This document shows positions 52,273-62,100 of a DNA stretch of 64,000 nucleotides, in pieces. Source of the stretch: Metabacillus niabensis (GTDB taxonomy: Bacteria; Bacillota; Bacilli; Bacillales; Bacillaceae); the NCBI RefSeq assembly GCF_902829255.1, contig NZ_CADEPK010000021.1:1-64000 (forward strand), given 5' to 3'. The notes under the pieces were generated by a model. The model was not told the DNA's origin. It saw only the letters and a list, made by a program, of their open reading frames with translations, and ran no database searches. Every line of letters starts with the position of its first letter. Within the stretch, counting starts at the first letter, position 1. Made by a program: the position numbers and the translations under genes.

Positions 52273-53604
52273 ATGATAACTGAACTTATAATTTTAGCGA
52301 TTCTTATTTTATGTAATGCCTTTTTTGCAGCTTCTGAAATCGCGCTAATTTCTTTAAATGATGTTAAAGTGAAGCAAACAGCTGAAAGTGGAGATAAAAA
52401 GGCAAAAAAGCTGTTCCAATTACTATCAGAGCCGAGTCGCTTTCTTGCAACAATTCAAATTGGGATTACACTTGCTGGCTTTCTAGCGAGTGCCTTTGCG
52501 GCTGAAAGCTTTGCTGGGCATTTAACTCAAGGATTAATTAATATAGGGGTACCTCTTTCAAAAGAATTATTAGGGACCATATCCGTTATTGTCATTACGC
52601 TTGTCCTGTCCTATTTTACATTAGTCGTTGGGGAGCTTGTTCCAAAGCGATTAGCCTTACAAAAGGCAGACGAAATAGCAAATATAGCTGTAACCCCGTT
52701 AACTTTTCTATCAAAGGTAACGTCACCGTTCGTAAAACTACTGACAATGTCAACGAACTTTCTTGTTCGCCTGTTTGGAGTTGACCCAGATGCAGAAGAT
52801 GAAAATGTGACGGAAGAAGAAATACGGATGATGATCGACGTCGGGAAGGAAAGGGGAACAATTCAGGAAAACGAAAAAATGATGATTCATAATATATTTG
52901 AGCTAGATAATAAATCCGTTTCAGAAATTATGACTCATCGTACGGACATCGTGGCAATTCCCTTAGAGTATTCGTTGCTAGAAACAGTCAGGCTTGTAAA
53001 TGTTGAAAAATATACGAGATTTCCCGTCTATGAGGAAGGGATTGACCGAATAGTTGGCATTCTTCATGTGAAGGATTTAATTCAATTTATTGAAACGTGT
53101 GATGATAATCAATTCAACCTCAAGGAATTGCTGAGAGACCCATATTTTGTTCTTGAGTCAAAGCCGATTGATGAATTATTTAAAGAGATGCAAATGCATA
53201 ATATTCATATGGCAATTGCTATCGATGAATATGGAGGAACAGATGGAGTTGTCACCATTGAAGATGTGATTGAAGAAATTGTAGGGAATATATTTGATGA
53301 ATATGATGATCGCGAATTAGATGACGAGGAGATTATGAAAGTCGATGAACAAACATACCTCATACCAGGGAAAACAAATCTCTATGTCGTTGAAGAGCGA
53401 TTAAATATTCAATTTCCTACAGATGACTATGATACAATAAGTGGATTTGTTATTGGGAGATTAGGTTATATCCCTAGTGAGGATGAAAAGCCTGAAGTGA
53501 AATTTGAAAATATTTTATTTACTGTAGAGGAAATGGATGAAAAACGGATTATGCTAATAAAGGCCTCTATTCAGGAAAGTTCAGCAGATTATATGGATGA
53601 GTAG
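52273..53604 (+). CDS. CNNM/HlyC-CorC family membrane protein
   Basis: 443 residues: a DUF21 domain with three or four helices (1-190, ILCNAFFAASEIALISLNDVK), a CBS pair (about 200-330, SEIMTHRTDIVAIPL and RIVGILHVKDLIQF) and a C-terminal CorC/HlyC domain (VEERLNIQFPTDDYDTISGFV). Relatives export Mg2+ or Co2+; the term hemolysin is historical. GGAGGT at 52260-52265 selects the ATG at 52273. A GTG 24 codons earlier is out of context. Confidence 0.9.
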   Translation: MITELIILAILILCNAFFAASEIALISLNDVKVKQTAESGDKKAKKLFQLLSEPSRFLATIQIGITLAGFLASAFAAESFAGHLTQGLINIGVPLSKELLGTISVIVITLVLSYFTLVVGELVPKRLALQKADEIANIAVTPLTFLSKVTSPFVKLLTMSTNFLVRLFGVDPDAEDENVTEEEIRMMIDVGKERGTIQENEKMMIHNIFELDNKSVSEIMTHRTDIVAIPLEYSLLETVRLVNVEKYTRFPVYEEGIDRIVGILHVKDLIQFIETCDDNQFNLKELLRDPYFVLESKPIDELFKEMQMHNIHMAIAIDEYGGTDGVVTIEDVIEEIVGNIFDEYDDRELDDEEIMKVDEQTYLIPGKTNLYVVEERLNIQFPTDDYDTISGFVIGRLGYIPSEDEKPEVKFENILFTVEEMDEKRIMLIKASIQESSADYMDE

Positions 53605-53705
53605 AAGAAGATAAAAAATTAGTTCATATTATGAGCTAGATATTAGGCAAAGGAAGGGGAGGTAATGTAGAATGAGGAGGACGTGAAAAATGAAAGGGGA
53701 TACAT

Positions 53706-54698
53706 ATGAGCTATATGGCAAGCAGTGAGAGATATGGAGAAATGAAATATAATCGAGTTGGCAATTCGGGGTTATTATTACCTGCCATTTCATTAGGCTT
53801 ATGGCATAACTTTGGTGGCGTGGATACATACGAAAACGGTCGGGCAATGCTTCGTCGTGCCTTTGACTTAGGAATTACACATTTTGATTTAGCAAATAAC
53901 TACGGTCCACCACCAGGCAGTGCGGAAGAAATGTTTGGGAAAATGCTAAAAACAGATTTTTTGCCATATCGCGATGAGATGGTTATTTCAACAAAGGCAG
54001 GATACCGGATGTGGGATGGTCCTTACGGAGAATGGGGATCAAGAAAGTATTTAATTTCAAGCCTTGACCAAAGCTTAAAACGGATGGGATTAGATTATGT
54101 TGATATTTTTTATTCTCACCGTCCAGATCCTCATACACCTTTAGAAGAAACGATGGGGGCATTAGATCAAATCGTCCGTCAAGGTAAAGCGTTATATGTC
54201 GGTATTTCAAGCTATGATGCAGAACAAACAGCAAAAGCAATAGAAATATTAAACGATCTTGGGACACCGTTGTTAATTCATCAGCCAAGCTATTCGATGT
54301 TTAATCGTTGGGTTGAGGATGGTTTTTTGGATGTGCTCACAAATAGCGGGGTAGGCTCTATTGCATTTTGTCCATTAGAGCAAGGGCTGTTAACGAATAA
54401 ATATCTCTCAGGTATTCCTTCTGATTCACGAGCTGCTAAAGAGAATACGTACTTGAGTGAAGAAAGAATAACGTTCGATGTCATCCGCCGTGTGAAACAA
54501 TTAAATGAACTAGCAGTTGAAAGAGGGCAAAATCTTGCTCAAATGGCTCTAGCATGGGTTCTACGTGAAGGTCGAATTACATCTGCTTTAATTGGTGCGA
54601 GCAAGGTAAGTCAAATTGAAGACAATGTTGCAGCATTAAATAATCTTGACTTTACCTCAGAAGAATTGGCAAAAATTGAACAAATTTTAAAGAAATAA
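53706..54698 (+). CDS. Aldo/keto reductase (YghZ/Kv-beta-like)
   Basis: 330-residue NADPH-dependent reductase. FDLANNYGPPPGSAEEMFG carries the catalytic Asp/Tyr, STKAGYRMWDGPYGEWGSRKYL the Lys, and DIFYSHRPDPHTPLEETM the His. These insertions are those of the YghZ subgroup (L-glyceraldehyde-3-phosphate or methylglyoxal reduction). ATG after AAAGGGGA. Monocistronic. Confidence 0.92.
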   Translation: MSYMASSERYGEMKYNRVGNSGLLLPAISLGLWHNFGGVDTYENGRAMLRRAFDLGITHFDLANNYGPPPGSAEEMFGKMLKTDFLPYRDEMVISTKAGYRMWDGPYGEWGSRKYLISSLDQSLKRMGLDYVDIFYSHRPDPHTPLEETMGALDQIVRQGKALYVGISSYDAEQTAKAIEILNDLGTPLLIHQPSYSMFNRWVEDGFLDVLTNSGVGSIAFCPLEQGLLTNKYLSGIPSDSRAAKENTYLSEERITFDVIRRVKQLNELAVERGQNLAQMALAWVLREGRITSALIGASKVSQIEDNVAALNNLDFTSEELAKIEQILKK

Positions 54699-54856
54699 AT
54701 AGAATGGAAAAGGCTGATTAAACGAATTGCTCTACTTAGCTGTAGATCTTAGTTTTTTCCGCCTTTTTATGTTGAGTTTCTGCAAAAAAAGATTTACTAT
54801 TTTTGTAGATTAATGGAAATGCAATTTTTCCTAACAAGTTGGTCAGGAGAGAGGAA

Positions 54857-55246
54857 ATGAAGGAATTAACGTTTACATCATATGAACAATATTTGCAATA
54901 TATGGAGCATAAAGCGATGGAAAAAGCAGTTATGAAAGGGCTTCAGGATGAGGAGTTAGCTACGTATAAAAAGCAATTCAAAGAAAATGTGATGAAGGTT
55001 TGGAATGATTATGATTGTGATTATTGGCTTGAAAAGCACGGCTATGTCGTAATCTCGGTTTGGAAGGATGGAATAGGTGGAAGAAAGCTAATGAGGGGAC
55101 GTCCTAAAAAGCTGGATTCGGAAAAATTTAAGCACACGCTCCATGTCAGACTTGATGATGAAACATATAATAAATTTTGCAACTACTGCCAAGAAAACAA
55201 TTTGGAAAAGTCTGAAGCGATAAGAGAAATGATTAAAAGACTTTAA
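54857..55246 (+). CDS. Ribbon-helix-helix protein, uncharacterised
   Basis: 129 residues. The C-terminal 45 residues, HTLHVRLDDETYNKFCNYCQ ... KSEAIREMIKRL, form a clear ribbon-helix-helix DNA-binding domain; the N-terminal 75 residues are charged and helical, with no known family. An RGRPKK basic stretch precedes the RHH, which could contact DNA. AGGAGAGAGG precedes the ATG at 54857; a TTG six codons earlier overlaps it. No toxin partner is adjacent, so this is not an evident antitoxin. Confidence 0.7.
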   Translation: MKELTFTSYEQYLQYMEHKAMEKAVMKGLQDEELATYKKQFKENVMKVWNDYDCDYWLEKHGYVVISVWKDGIGGRKLMRGRPKKLDSEKFKHTLHVRLDDETYNKFCNYCQENNLEKSEAIREMIKRL

Positions 55247-55387
55247 AAATGTATAAGAGAAGTACTAGAAATTTAGGAATAGAGTAGATGAAATAGCTCA
55301 GGTTCACAGTCAATGTTATTTGTGAGAAAGAAATACATATTGGTTGTGAAAATTCTGTGAATACACTTATATAATAAAATATTTAAT

Positions 55388-55415
55388 AAATAGTGCTTTT
55401 CACTATTTATTTTTT
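55388..55415 (+). terminator. Terminator after the ribbon-helix-helix gene
   Basis: AAATAGTG at 55388-55395 pairs with CACTATTT at 55401-55408, then ATTTTTTG. Confidence 0.75.
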
Positions 55416-55437
55416 GTGATACATTAAATACTATAGT

Positions 55438-55452
55438 TGATAATCAATCTCA
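55438..55452. promoter_or_regulatory. Partial Fur box
   Basis: TGATAATCAATCTCA matches the 7-1-7 Fur consensus in the whole left half and about four of seven bases on the right. It lies 65 bases upstream of a perfect Fur box. Confidence 0.5.
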
Positions 55453-55502
55453 TTAAAATAGATGTATGAAAAACTAGAGTTTACTTGCTATTTAACTGCT
55501 TA

Positions 55503-55517
55503 TGATAATGATTATCA
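55503..55517. promoter_or_regulatory. Perfect 7-1-7 Fur box
   Basis: TGATAAT-G-ATTATCA is an exact match to the Bacillus Fur operator TGATAATNATTATCA. It predicts iron repression of the siderophore importer genes that follow. Confidence 0.88.
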
Positions 55518-55640
55518 TATCTGAAATCCATTCATCGGAAGGTCTTTTTAAACGTTCGATGTCGTATTACATAAGCATTAGAGAGATGTTTGATTATTTT
55601 TCTAGCATTTTCGTTTTATACTTTTTGTTGTAGCTTTTCA

Positions 55641-55655
55641 TGATAATGATTTTCA
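55641..55655. promoter_or_regulatory. Second Fur box, one mismatch
   Basis: TGATAATGATTTTCA is 14 of 15 to the Fur consensus and sits 41 bases before the permease start, in the probable leader or core promoter. Confidence 0.75.
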
Positions 55656-55696
55656 ATTGTCATGGTAAAAATAAACATGTTATGAGGGTTTTTTCA

Positions 55697-56650
55697 ATGA
55701 GATTATGGATGTTAGGAATTGTAGCTATCGTCCTGTCTTTTATTTCGCTATTTATCGGAGCAATTGATATCACACCGAGTGACTTGCTAAATTGGAAATC
55801 AGATGAGACACAAATTTTCCTTATTAGCCGCCTCCCACGGTTAATTGCGATTATATTAGCAGGGGCAGGAATGAGTATTGCCGGCTTAATCATGCAGTCA
55901 TTGAGCCGAAATAAGTTTGTTTCACCAACAACTGCTGGAACATTAGATGCAGCAAAGCTAGGTATTTTAATTTCAATGCTATTTTTTACGAATGTCACAT
56001 ATACGCAGCAGGTAATATTTAGTTTTGCGTTTGCATTAGCGGGTACATTCGTTTTTATGCAAATATTGGATCGGATCAAATTTAAAGATGCCATTTTCGT
56101 CCCATTAATTGGTATTATGTATGGGAATATTTTAGGATCGATTACAACCTTCTTAGGATATGAAGCCGATTTGCTGCAAAATATCTCTTCATGGCTTATG
56201 GGGAGCTTCACATTGGTCATTGCAGGCCGTTATGAGCTTTTATATGTTAGTATTCCAGCTGTGATTATCGCGTATCTTTATGCGAATAAATTTACAGTTG
56301 CAGGAATGGGAGAAGATTTTGCGAGGAATCTTGGCTTAAGCTATAAGGTAGTACTAAATATTGGGCTTGTCCTGGTTGCGATTATTTCGACAACAGTTGT
56401 CTTAACGGTTGGAGTTATTCCCTTTTTAGGGCTTATAGTGCCAAATATTGTCTCTCTTTATTTAGGTGATAACCTACGTAAAACGATTCCACATACAGCG
56501 ATGTTAGGTGTTGTTTTCCTATTAGTATGTGACATTCTCGGACGGATCATCATTCATCCTTATGAGATTCCAGTGAATGTAACAGTGGCAGTGATAGGCA
56601 GTGCGATCTTCTTAACGATGCTACTTAGGGGGAGAGCATATGCGAAATAG
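55697..56650 (+). CDS. FecCD-family siderophore ABC permease (YclN-like)
   Basis: 317 residues after choosing ATG 55697 (GAGGG at 55684-55688); longer frames start within a Fur box. About nine helices, and the family motifs AGAGMSIAGLIMQSLSRNKFVSPTTAGTLDAAKLG and GVIPFLGLIVPNI. It resembles the petrobactin/catecholate permease YclN of B. subtilis. It overlaps the second permease by 11 bases. Fur-regulated by the boxes upstream. Confidence 0.9.
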   Translation: MRLWMLGIVAIVLSFISLFIGAIDITPSDLLNWKSDETQIFLISRLPRLIAIILAGAGMSIAGLIMQSLSRNKFVSPTTAGTLDAAKLGILISMLFFTNVTYTQQVIFSFAFALAGTFVFMQILDRIKFKDAIFVPLIGIMYGNILGSITTFLGYEADLLQNISSWLMGSFTLVIAGRYELLYVSIPAVIIAYLYANKFTVAGMGEDFARNLGLSYKVVLNIGLVLVAIISTTVVLTVGVIPFLGLIVPNIVSLYLGDNLRKTIPHTAMLGVVFLLVCDILGRIIIHPYEIPVNVTVAVIGSAIFLTMLLRGRAYAK

Positions 56651-57593
56651 TACAAAACTGATTATATTAGGTGCAATTGCGCTTGCATGTATAGTGCTTT
56701 ATGGGTTTTATGATATAAAAGGCGGCTTTGATTATGCCTTTCCAAAGCGGATGATCCGCGTAACAGCAATGGTTGTTACAGGAGTTGCGATCGCATATTC
56801 GACCGTTGTATTCCAAACCATTACACATAATCGAATTTTAACACCTTCCGTTATGGGGCTTGATTCTATGTATCAAGTCGTTCAAACATTAATCTACTTT
56901 TTTGCTGGCTCCATGTCAGTTTGGGTCTTAAATAAATATTTAAACTTTGGTGCGGCAATTGCGGCAATGGTCATCTTTGCAATGCTTTTATATCGATTTT
57001 TGTTTAGAGCAGATAAGCACCCGATTTATTTTCTTTTACTAATCGGGATGATTATTGGAACACTTCTAGGAAGCTTAGTCACATTCCTGCAAGTATTGAT
57101 TGATCCTGTTGAATATTTAAGTCTCCAAAGTAGACTGTTTGCTACCTTCACGAACGTAAAAGCGGAATTATTATTTATTTCAATTGGTATTTTATTTTTT
57201 GCCTTTCTTTATGGCTTCCTTATCATGGATAAGCTTGATGTGATGTCACTAGGTCGTGATAATGCGATGAATCTTGGGATTAACTATGACGGTATGGTGA
57301 TGAGAATTTTAATTTTATCGTCAGTTTTAATTGCGACATCAACAGCGCTTGTCGGACCAATTACATTTTTTGGGTTGATTGTGGCGAATCTTTCCTATCA
57401 GTATTTGGTGACATATAAACACTCTATCCACATATTAGGAGCAAGCCTAATTAGTATCATTGCGTTAGTCGGCGGGAATTTCCTTGTTGAGCATATCTTT
57501 GAATTACGGACAACATTAAGTGTTATTATTAACTTTATCGGTGGTATTTACTTTATTTATCTATTACTAAAAGAAAGTAGGGCAGCAGGATGA
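56640..57593 (+). CDS. FecCD-family siderophore ABC permease (YclO-like)
   Basis: 317 residues, with nine or so helices. TVVFQTITHNRILTPSVMGLDSMYQ and GPITFFGLIVANL are the FecCD hallmarks. Partner of the upstream permease; the heterodimer forms the channel. It overlaps the ATPase gene by four bases (ATGA). Order and size match yclO. Confidence 0.9.
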   Translation: MRNSTKLIILGAIALACIVLYGFYDIKGGFDYAFPKRMIRVTAMVVTGVAIAYSTVVFQTITHNRILTPSVMGLDSMYQVVQTLIYFFAGSMSVWVLNKYLNFGAAIAAMVIFAMLLYRFLFRADKHPIYFLLLIGMIIGTLLGSLVTFLQVLIDPVEYLSLQSRLFATFTNVKAELLFISIGILFFAFLYGFLIMDKLDVMSLGRDNAMNLGINYDGMVMRILILSSVLIATSTALVGPITFFGLIVANLSYQYLVTYKHSIHILGASLISIIALVGGNFLVEHIFELRTTLSVIINFIGGIYFIYLLLKESRAAG

Positions 57594-58357
57594 TTGAAAT
57601 TAAAGGATTAACAAAGCAATTTGGGAAAAAGCCTGTTGTAGAGGATGTTACAGTTACAATCGAGCCGGGTACCATTACATCGTTTATCGGGCCGAACGGT
57701 GCTGGAAAGTCAACACTTCTTTCTATGGTGAGCCGTTTATTAGAAGCAGATACAGGTGAAGTATTGCTTGATAATAATAACGTGAAAAAGTGGAAGTCTT
57801 CTGAATTTGCGAAGCGAGTATCGATTTTAAAACAATCAAACTACCTTAATGTACGTTTAACGGTGCGTGAGCTTGTCGCATTCGGTCGCTATCCGTATTC
57901 ACGGGGACGTTTAACTGCTGAAGACAAAACGTTTATTGATCAAGCCCTTGAATATATGAATTTAACGGAGATGCAAGATAAGTTCCTAGATGAATTATCA
58001 GGTGGTCAAAAGCAACGAGCATTTATTGCGATGGTCATTGCTCAGGATACCGATTATGTCCTGTTGGATGAGCCTTTAAATAACCTTGATATGAAGCACT
58101 CTGTTCAAATTATGAAAATTTTACGTAAACTAGTCGATGAGCTCGGAAAAACGGTTGTCATTGTCTTGCATGACATTAACTTTGCGTCTGTTTATTCAGA
58201 TCGAATTGTTGCATTGAAAAATGGCAAGCTTATGAAAAACGGGCCAACCCATGAAATCATTAACTCTGATGCATTACGTGAAATTTATGATATGGATATT
58301 CCAATTCAGGAGCAAAATGGATGCAGAATTTGTGTCTATTTCAATTCACATACGTAA
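57590..58357 (+). CDS. Siderophore ABC transporter ATP-binding protein (YclP-like)
   Basis: 255-residue ATPase. Walker A GPNGAGKST, Q-loop LKQSNYLNVRLTV, signature LSGGQKQRAFIA, Walker B VLLDEPLNNLD and switch HDIN are all present. YclP is 252 residues. No substrate-binding lipoprotein follows; the trp region begins immediately after. The binding protein must be encoded elsewhere, or was lost in the rearrangement at the trpE junction. Confidence 0.93.
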   Translation: MIEIKGLTKQFGKKPVVEDVTVTIEPGTITSFIGPNGAGKSTLLSMVSRLLEADTGEVLLDNNNVKKWKSSEFAKRVSILKQSNYLNVRLTVRELVAFGRYPYSRGRLTAEDKTFIDQALEYMNLTEMQDKFLDELSGGQKQRAFIAMVIAQDTDYVLLDEPLNNLDMKHSVQIMKILRKLVDELGKTVVIVLHDINFASVYSDRIVALKNGKLMKNGPTHEIINSDALREIYDMDIPIQEQNGCRICVYFNSHT

Positions 58358-58371
58358 GTTGGTTACGTCAG

Positions 58372-58411
58372 CCTAGAGAAATCTATTAATTTCATCATGG
58401 TTTTCTCTAGG
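58372..58411 (+). terminator. Hairpin after the siderophore ATPase (weak terminator)
   Basis: CCTAGAGAAA at 58372-58381 pairs perfectly with TTTCTCTAGG at 58402-58411. The following TATAATTCC is not T-rich, so it may only partially terminate. Confidence 0.5.
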
Positions 58412-58480
58412 TATAATTCCTTAAATAGTGTCAGTTTTTTGATATTTTCGAAGAAACGTAAAAAAATATAAAAAAAGCAA

Positions 58481-58509
58481 TTGACTTAAAATGTTTAATA
58501 GAGCATAAT
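58481..58509 (+). promoter_or_regulatory. Sigma-A promoter at the truncated trpE junction
   Basis: TTGACT at 58481-58486, a 17-base spacer and CATAAT at 58504-58509, with an A-rich stretch upstream. Its -10 lies inside the surviving trpE reading frame. It would drive the trpDCFBA genes in the absence of the normal trp leader. Confidence 0.65.
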
Positions 58510-59709
58510 TTTGTAGGTGGAGCAGTTGGTTATATCGGATATGATACCGTTTCAATTATCGAAAAAGTAAATAAGCATGAAAAAGATGACTTAAACCAAC
58601 CAAACTGTTTGTTTTTTGTATGTGAAACAATTATCGCCTTTGATCATCACGAAAAACAGTTATATTTTATCCATTATGAGCGCGTAAACGGTGATGATGC
58701 TCCAGAACACCTCAAAGCAATCTATCAATTTGCGGAAGCTAAATTAAATAAATATGTTAGCAAACTAAATCAACAAGTACAACCAGACAATTTATCAATT
58801 GATGGAATAAATGAATTTCAAGTTGATTTTACAAAGATTCGTTCAAACTACGAAAAAAGTAAATTTCTCAGTGATGTTGAAAGGGTTAAGGAATATATTC
58901 GAGCTGGTGATATTTTTCAAGGGGTATTATCACAGCGATTTGAAATTCCTATTAAGACAGATGGATTTTCATTATATCGAATTTTGCGAATGGTAAACCC
59001 ATCACCGTATATGTTTTATATTCGCTTTAATGATACGGAATTGGTTGGCAGCTCTCCTGAGAGATTAATATATATCCAAAATAAGCATTTAGAAATTCAT
59101 CCAATTGCCGGAACGAGAAGACGTGGAAAGACAGTTCAAGAAGATCTGTTCTTTGAAGAAGAATTGAAAAATGATGAAAAAGAGAAGGCAGAACATTATA
59201 TGCTAGTGGATTTAGCCCGTAATGACTTAGGAAGAGTTGCTGAGTATGGTTCAGTAACAACTCCTACATTAATGGAAGTTGGACGTTTTTCACACGTTAT
59301 GCATCTTATTTCAAAAGTTACTGCTAGGCTTAAGGATGATGTTCATCCTATGGATGCGCTACTATCTTCTTTTCCTGCCGGGACTGTGTCAGGTGCTCCA
59401 AAAATACGTGCAATGCAAATAATTCAAGAGCTTGAACCTACTGCTAGAGGAAGCTATGCAGGATGTGTCGCATATGTAGGATTTGACGGGAATATAGACT
59501 CATGTATAACAATTCGAACAATTACTGTAAAGAATAATATCGCTTATGTGCAAGCAGGGGCTGGTATTGTTGTGGATAGTGTTCCAGAGCTAGAGTGGAA
59601 GGAAACTTGTAATAAAGCGAGTGCGCTATTAAAAACAATCCAATTAGCTGAAATGGTATTTACTAAAGGAGGTTTACAAGATGAAAAAGTTGTTAGCTCA
59701 TTGCATTGA
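58501..59709 (+). pseudogene. trpE: Anthranilate synthase component I, 5'-truncated
   Basis: The frame reads EHNFVGGAVGYIGYDTVS at once, which corresponds to about residue 115 of normal TrpE, and then runs intact to the end: IKAGDIFQGVLSQ-like IRAGDIFQGVLSQ, NPSPYMFYI, SSPERLI, PIAGTRRRG, DLARNDLGR, PAGTVSGAPKIRAM and GAGIVVDSVPE. The N-terminal part, including the LLES tryptophan-feedback site, is missing. A TAA closes the frame at 58459, and no ATG/GTG lies before 58609 (TTG, no ribosome site). The catalytic core is complete but the protein is probably unstable. It overlaps trpD by 29 bases. Confidence 0.85.
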
Positions 59710-60697
59710 AGGGAAAACATTATCAGAGGAACAAGCAGAACAAGTCATGAACTTAATTATGACGGGTAATGCGACACCTAGTCAAATTGCAAGCCTTGTA
59801 TCAATTATGAGACTGCGGGGAGAAACGGTCGATGAATTGGTTGGTTTTGCTAAATCGATGAAAAAGCATATGACATCAATAGATTACGAGCATGATGTAG
59901 TCGATACTTGTGGTACTGGTGGCGATGGAGCATCAACTTTTAATATATCAACAGCCGCTGCAATTGTTACCTCATCGTTTAAAGTGAAGGTAGCAAAGCA
60001 TGGTAATCGAGCGTTTACTTCAAAGAGCGGCAGTGCTGATGTTATCGAAACTTTAGGAATAGCAATACAAACAACTCAAGAGGAAGCAATCGCTAATCTT
60101 AACAAACAAAATATGAGTTTTTTATTTGCACCAATGTTTCATTCTTCAATGAAACATGCTGTAAATCCACGAAAGGAAATTGGGTTTCGAACGGTTTTTA
60201 ACTTATTGGGTCCACTGGCTAATCCTGCAAATGCAAAACGACAAGTAATAGGGGTTTACTCAACAGATTATGCGGAAAAAATGGCTGAGGCACTGAAGCG
60301 ATTAGGTGCAGAGCATGTTTTACTCGTAACTGGACGTGACGGTCTTGATGAAATTTCAATTTCGACTGAAACAGACATCGTCGAATTAAAAAATGGAAAC
60401 ATCACTAGATACGTATTTCATCCTTCAGATGTTGGATTAAAAGAAGGTAATCTTAAAGATTTAAAAGTGTCGAATCCAAAGGAGAGTGCGGAATTAATCG
60501 AGCGGATATTTAAAGGATTAGCTCCAGAAAGCGCTGAAAATATAGTTGCGATTAATGCAGCTGCAGCATTATATGTTGCAGGATATATTTCTTCACTTTC
60601 AGATGGAGTTATTCTTGCAAAAGAAGCGATTAGAAATGGTGCTGCTATTAAGCAGTTAATGGTCTTACGTAATCAGGTGGAGGAATCTTATGCTTAA
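59681..60697 (+). CDS. trpD: Anthranilate phosphoribosyltransferase
   Basis: Second step of tryptophan synthesis, transferring phosphoribosyl to anthranilate. 338 residues. Motifs [17 protein letters not shown] (PRPP), [16 protein letters not shown] and [22 protein letters not shown] are intact. AAAGGAGGT precedes the ATG. It overlaps trpC by eight bases. Confidence 0.96.
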   Translation: MKKLLAHCIEGKTLSEEQAEQVMNLIMTGNATPSQIASLVSIMRLRGETVDELVGFAKSMKKHMTSIDYEHDVVDTCGTGGDGASTFNISTAAAIVTSSFKVKVAKHGNRAFTSKSGSADVIETLGIAIQTTQEEAIANLNKQNMSFLFAPMFHSSMKHAVNPRKEIGFRTVFNLLGPLANPANAKRQVIGVYSTDYAEKMAEALKRLGAEHVLLVTGRDGLDEISISTETDIVELKNGNITRYVFHPSDVGLKEGNLKDLKVSNPKESAELIERIFKGLAPESAENIVAINAAAALYVAGYISSLSDGVILAKEAIRNGAAIKQLMVLRNQVEESYA

Positions 60698-61454
60698 TAA
60701 AATTATTGAATCAAAAAAAGACGAGATTAAACAGTTAGTATTACCTGAGGATTTAAAATTACCTCATAATTCGTTTTATGAAGCGCTCTTAAATCCGAAT
60801 AGAGATTTAGCATTAATCGCGGAGGTGAAAAAGGCTTCACCGTCAAAAGGTTTGATTAAAGAAAATTTTCATCCTGTGGAGATTGCATTAGCATATGAAA
60901 AAGGTGGAGCTGACTGTTTATCAGTACTAACAGATGAGCCGTTTTTTCAAGGCAAAAGAGAATACTTAACAAATGTTAAAAGGTCGGTAAATTTACCGAT
61001 TTTAAGAAAAGACTTTATTATTGACCACATTCAAATAGAAGAGGCAAGACGGATAGGTGCTGATGCAATATTATTAATTGGAGAAGCACTTGAGCCATCT
61101 ATGTTAAAGGAACTATATGATCATGCCATAGAAAAAAAATTGGATGTTCTAGTAGAAGTTCATGACCAAACCATTTTAGAACAGGTTTTAAAAATGTTTA
61201 CACCGAAAATATTAGGTGTTAATAATCGTAATTTAAAAACATTTGAAGTAAATATTAACCAATTGGAAGAGATGGTCCGGATTATTCCTAATGAAACATT
61301 GCTTGTAAGTGAAAGTGGACTTTATACGTACGAGGATTTACAATTTGTCAAACAGTTTGGGGCAAAAGCAGTGTTAATTGGGGAATCCCTTATGAGAAAG
61401 GAAAACCAAACAATAGCAATTAAACAGTTGTTTGGGGAGGAAATTCATGCATAA
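60690..61454 (+). CDS. trpC: Indole-3-glycerol phosphate synthase
   Basis: Closes the indole ring from CdRP. 254 residues, (beta-alpha)8 barrel. [14 protein letters not shown] (catalytic Glu and Lys), [15 protein letters not shown] and [21 protein letters not shown] 60690 follows GGTGGAGG. It overlaps trpF by eight bases. Confidence 0.96.
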   Translation: MLNKIIESKKDEIKQLVLPEDLKLPHNSFYEALLNPNRDLALIAEVKKASPSKGLIKENFHPVEIALAYEKGGADCLSVLTDEPFFQGKREYLTNVKRSVNLPILRKDFIIDHIQIEEARRIGADAILLIGEALEPSMLKELYDHAIEKKLDVLVEVHDQTILEQVLKMFTPKILGVNNRNLKTFEVNINQLEEMVRIIPNETLLVSESGLYTYEDLQFVKQFGAKAVLIGESLMRKENQTIAIKQLFGEEIHA

Positions 61455-62100
61455 ACCTTTACTTAAGTATTGTGGTATACGCTCAGAAGCTGATTTGGAA
61501 ATAGTTGCCGAATCAGCAGCAGATTTTATCGGGTTTATTTTTGCTAATAGTAAGCGAAGAGTAGAACCGGGTAAAGTAAGAGAATGGTTAAAAATAGTTG
61601 ATGCCTCGTCAAAAAAACTAGTTGCAGTATTTGTTAATCCATCTCAAGCTGAATTACATGATGTGTTGTCCGTTTTACCAATTGATGTTATTCAATTTCA
61701 TGGAAATGAAAGAATTGAAGATATAATGAGAGTAAAAGAAAAGTTTTCAGGAACGATTTGGAAAGCACTTCATCATCATCCAGAAACTATAGATGAAATG
61801 AACGATTATAAGGATGTGGTTGATGGATATGTTATTGACTCACGAATGAAGAATCAGTGGGGTGGAACTGGTATTAGCTTTGATTGGAATGCTGTACCGA
61901 ATTATCTAGAAATTGCAACAACTTATGAGAAAGTATGTTTTATTGCTGGTGGAGTAAATGAACAAAATATTGATAGATTATTAACTTTAAAACCTCATGG
62001 AATTGACTTATCTAGTGGAATTGAAATGAACGATAAAAAAAGCAAAAAAAAGATAAAGTTAATAGAAGAAAGGATGTTACAGCATGTCAACTTATCCTGA
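61447..62100 (+). CDS. trpF: Phosphoribosylanthranilate isomerase
   Basis: Converts PRA to CdRP. 217 residues. [13 protein letters not shown] carries the catalytic Cys, [10 protein letters not shown] follows, and VIDSR...GGTGISFDW plus [10 protein letters not shown] are the phosphate-binding parts. GGGGAGG at 61434-61440 selects ATG 61447; a TTG five codons earlier overlaps it. It overlaps trpB by 17 bases. Confidence 0.95.
   Translation: MHKPLLKYCGIRSEADLEIVAESAADFIGFIFANSKRRVEPGKVREWLKIVDASSKKLVAVFVNPSQAELHDVLSVLPIDVIQFHGNERIEDIMRVKEKFSGTIWKALHHHPETIDEMNDYKDVVDGYVIDSRMKNQWGGTGISFDWNAVPNYLEIATTYEKVCFIAGGVNEQNIDRLLTLKPHGIDLSSGIEMNDKKSKKKIKLIEERMLQHVNLS

Noticed and set aside
55640-55696. Longer start of the YclN-like permease at 55640
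   Set aside because: The extension begins inside a Fur box and would put the operator in coding sequence; the residues are not hydrophobic or family-like.
58609-58611. TTG at 58609 as a genuine trpE start
   Set aside because: No ribosome site precedes it, and conserved TrpE sequence (VGGAVGYIGYD) lies upstream in the same frame.
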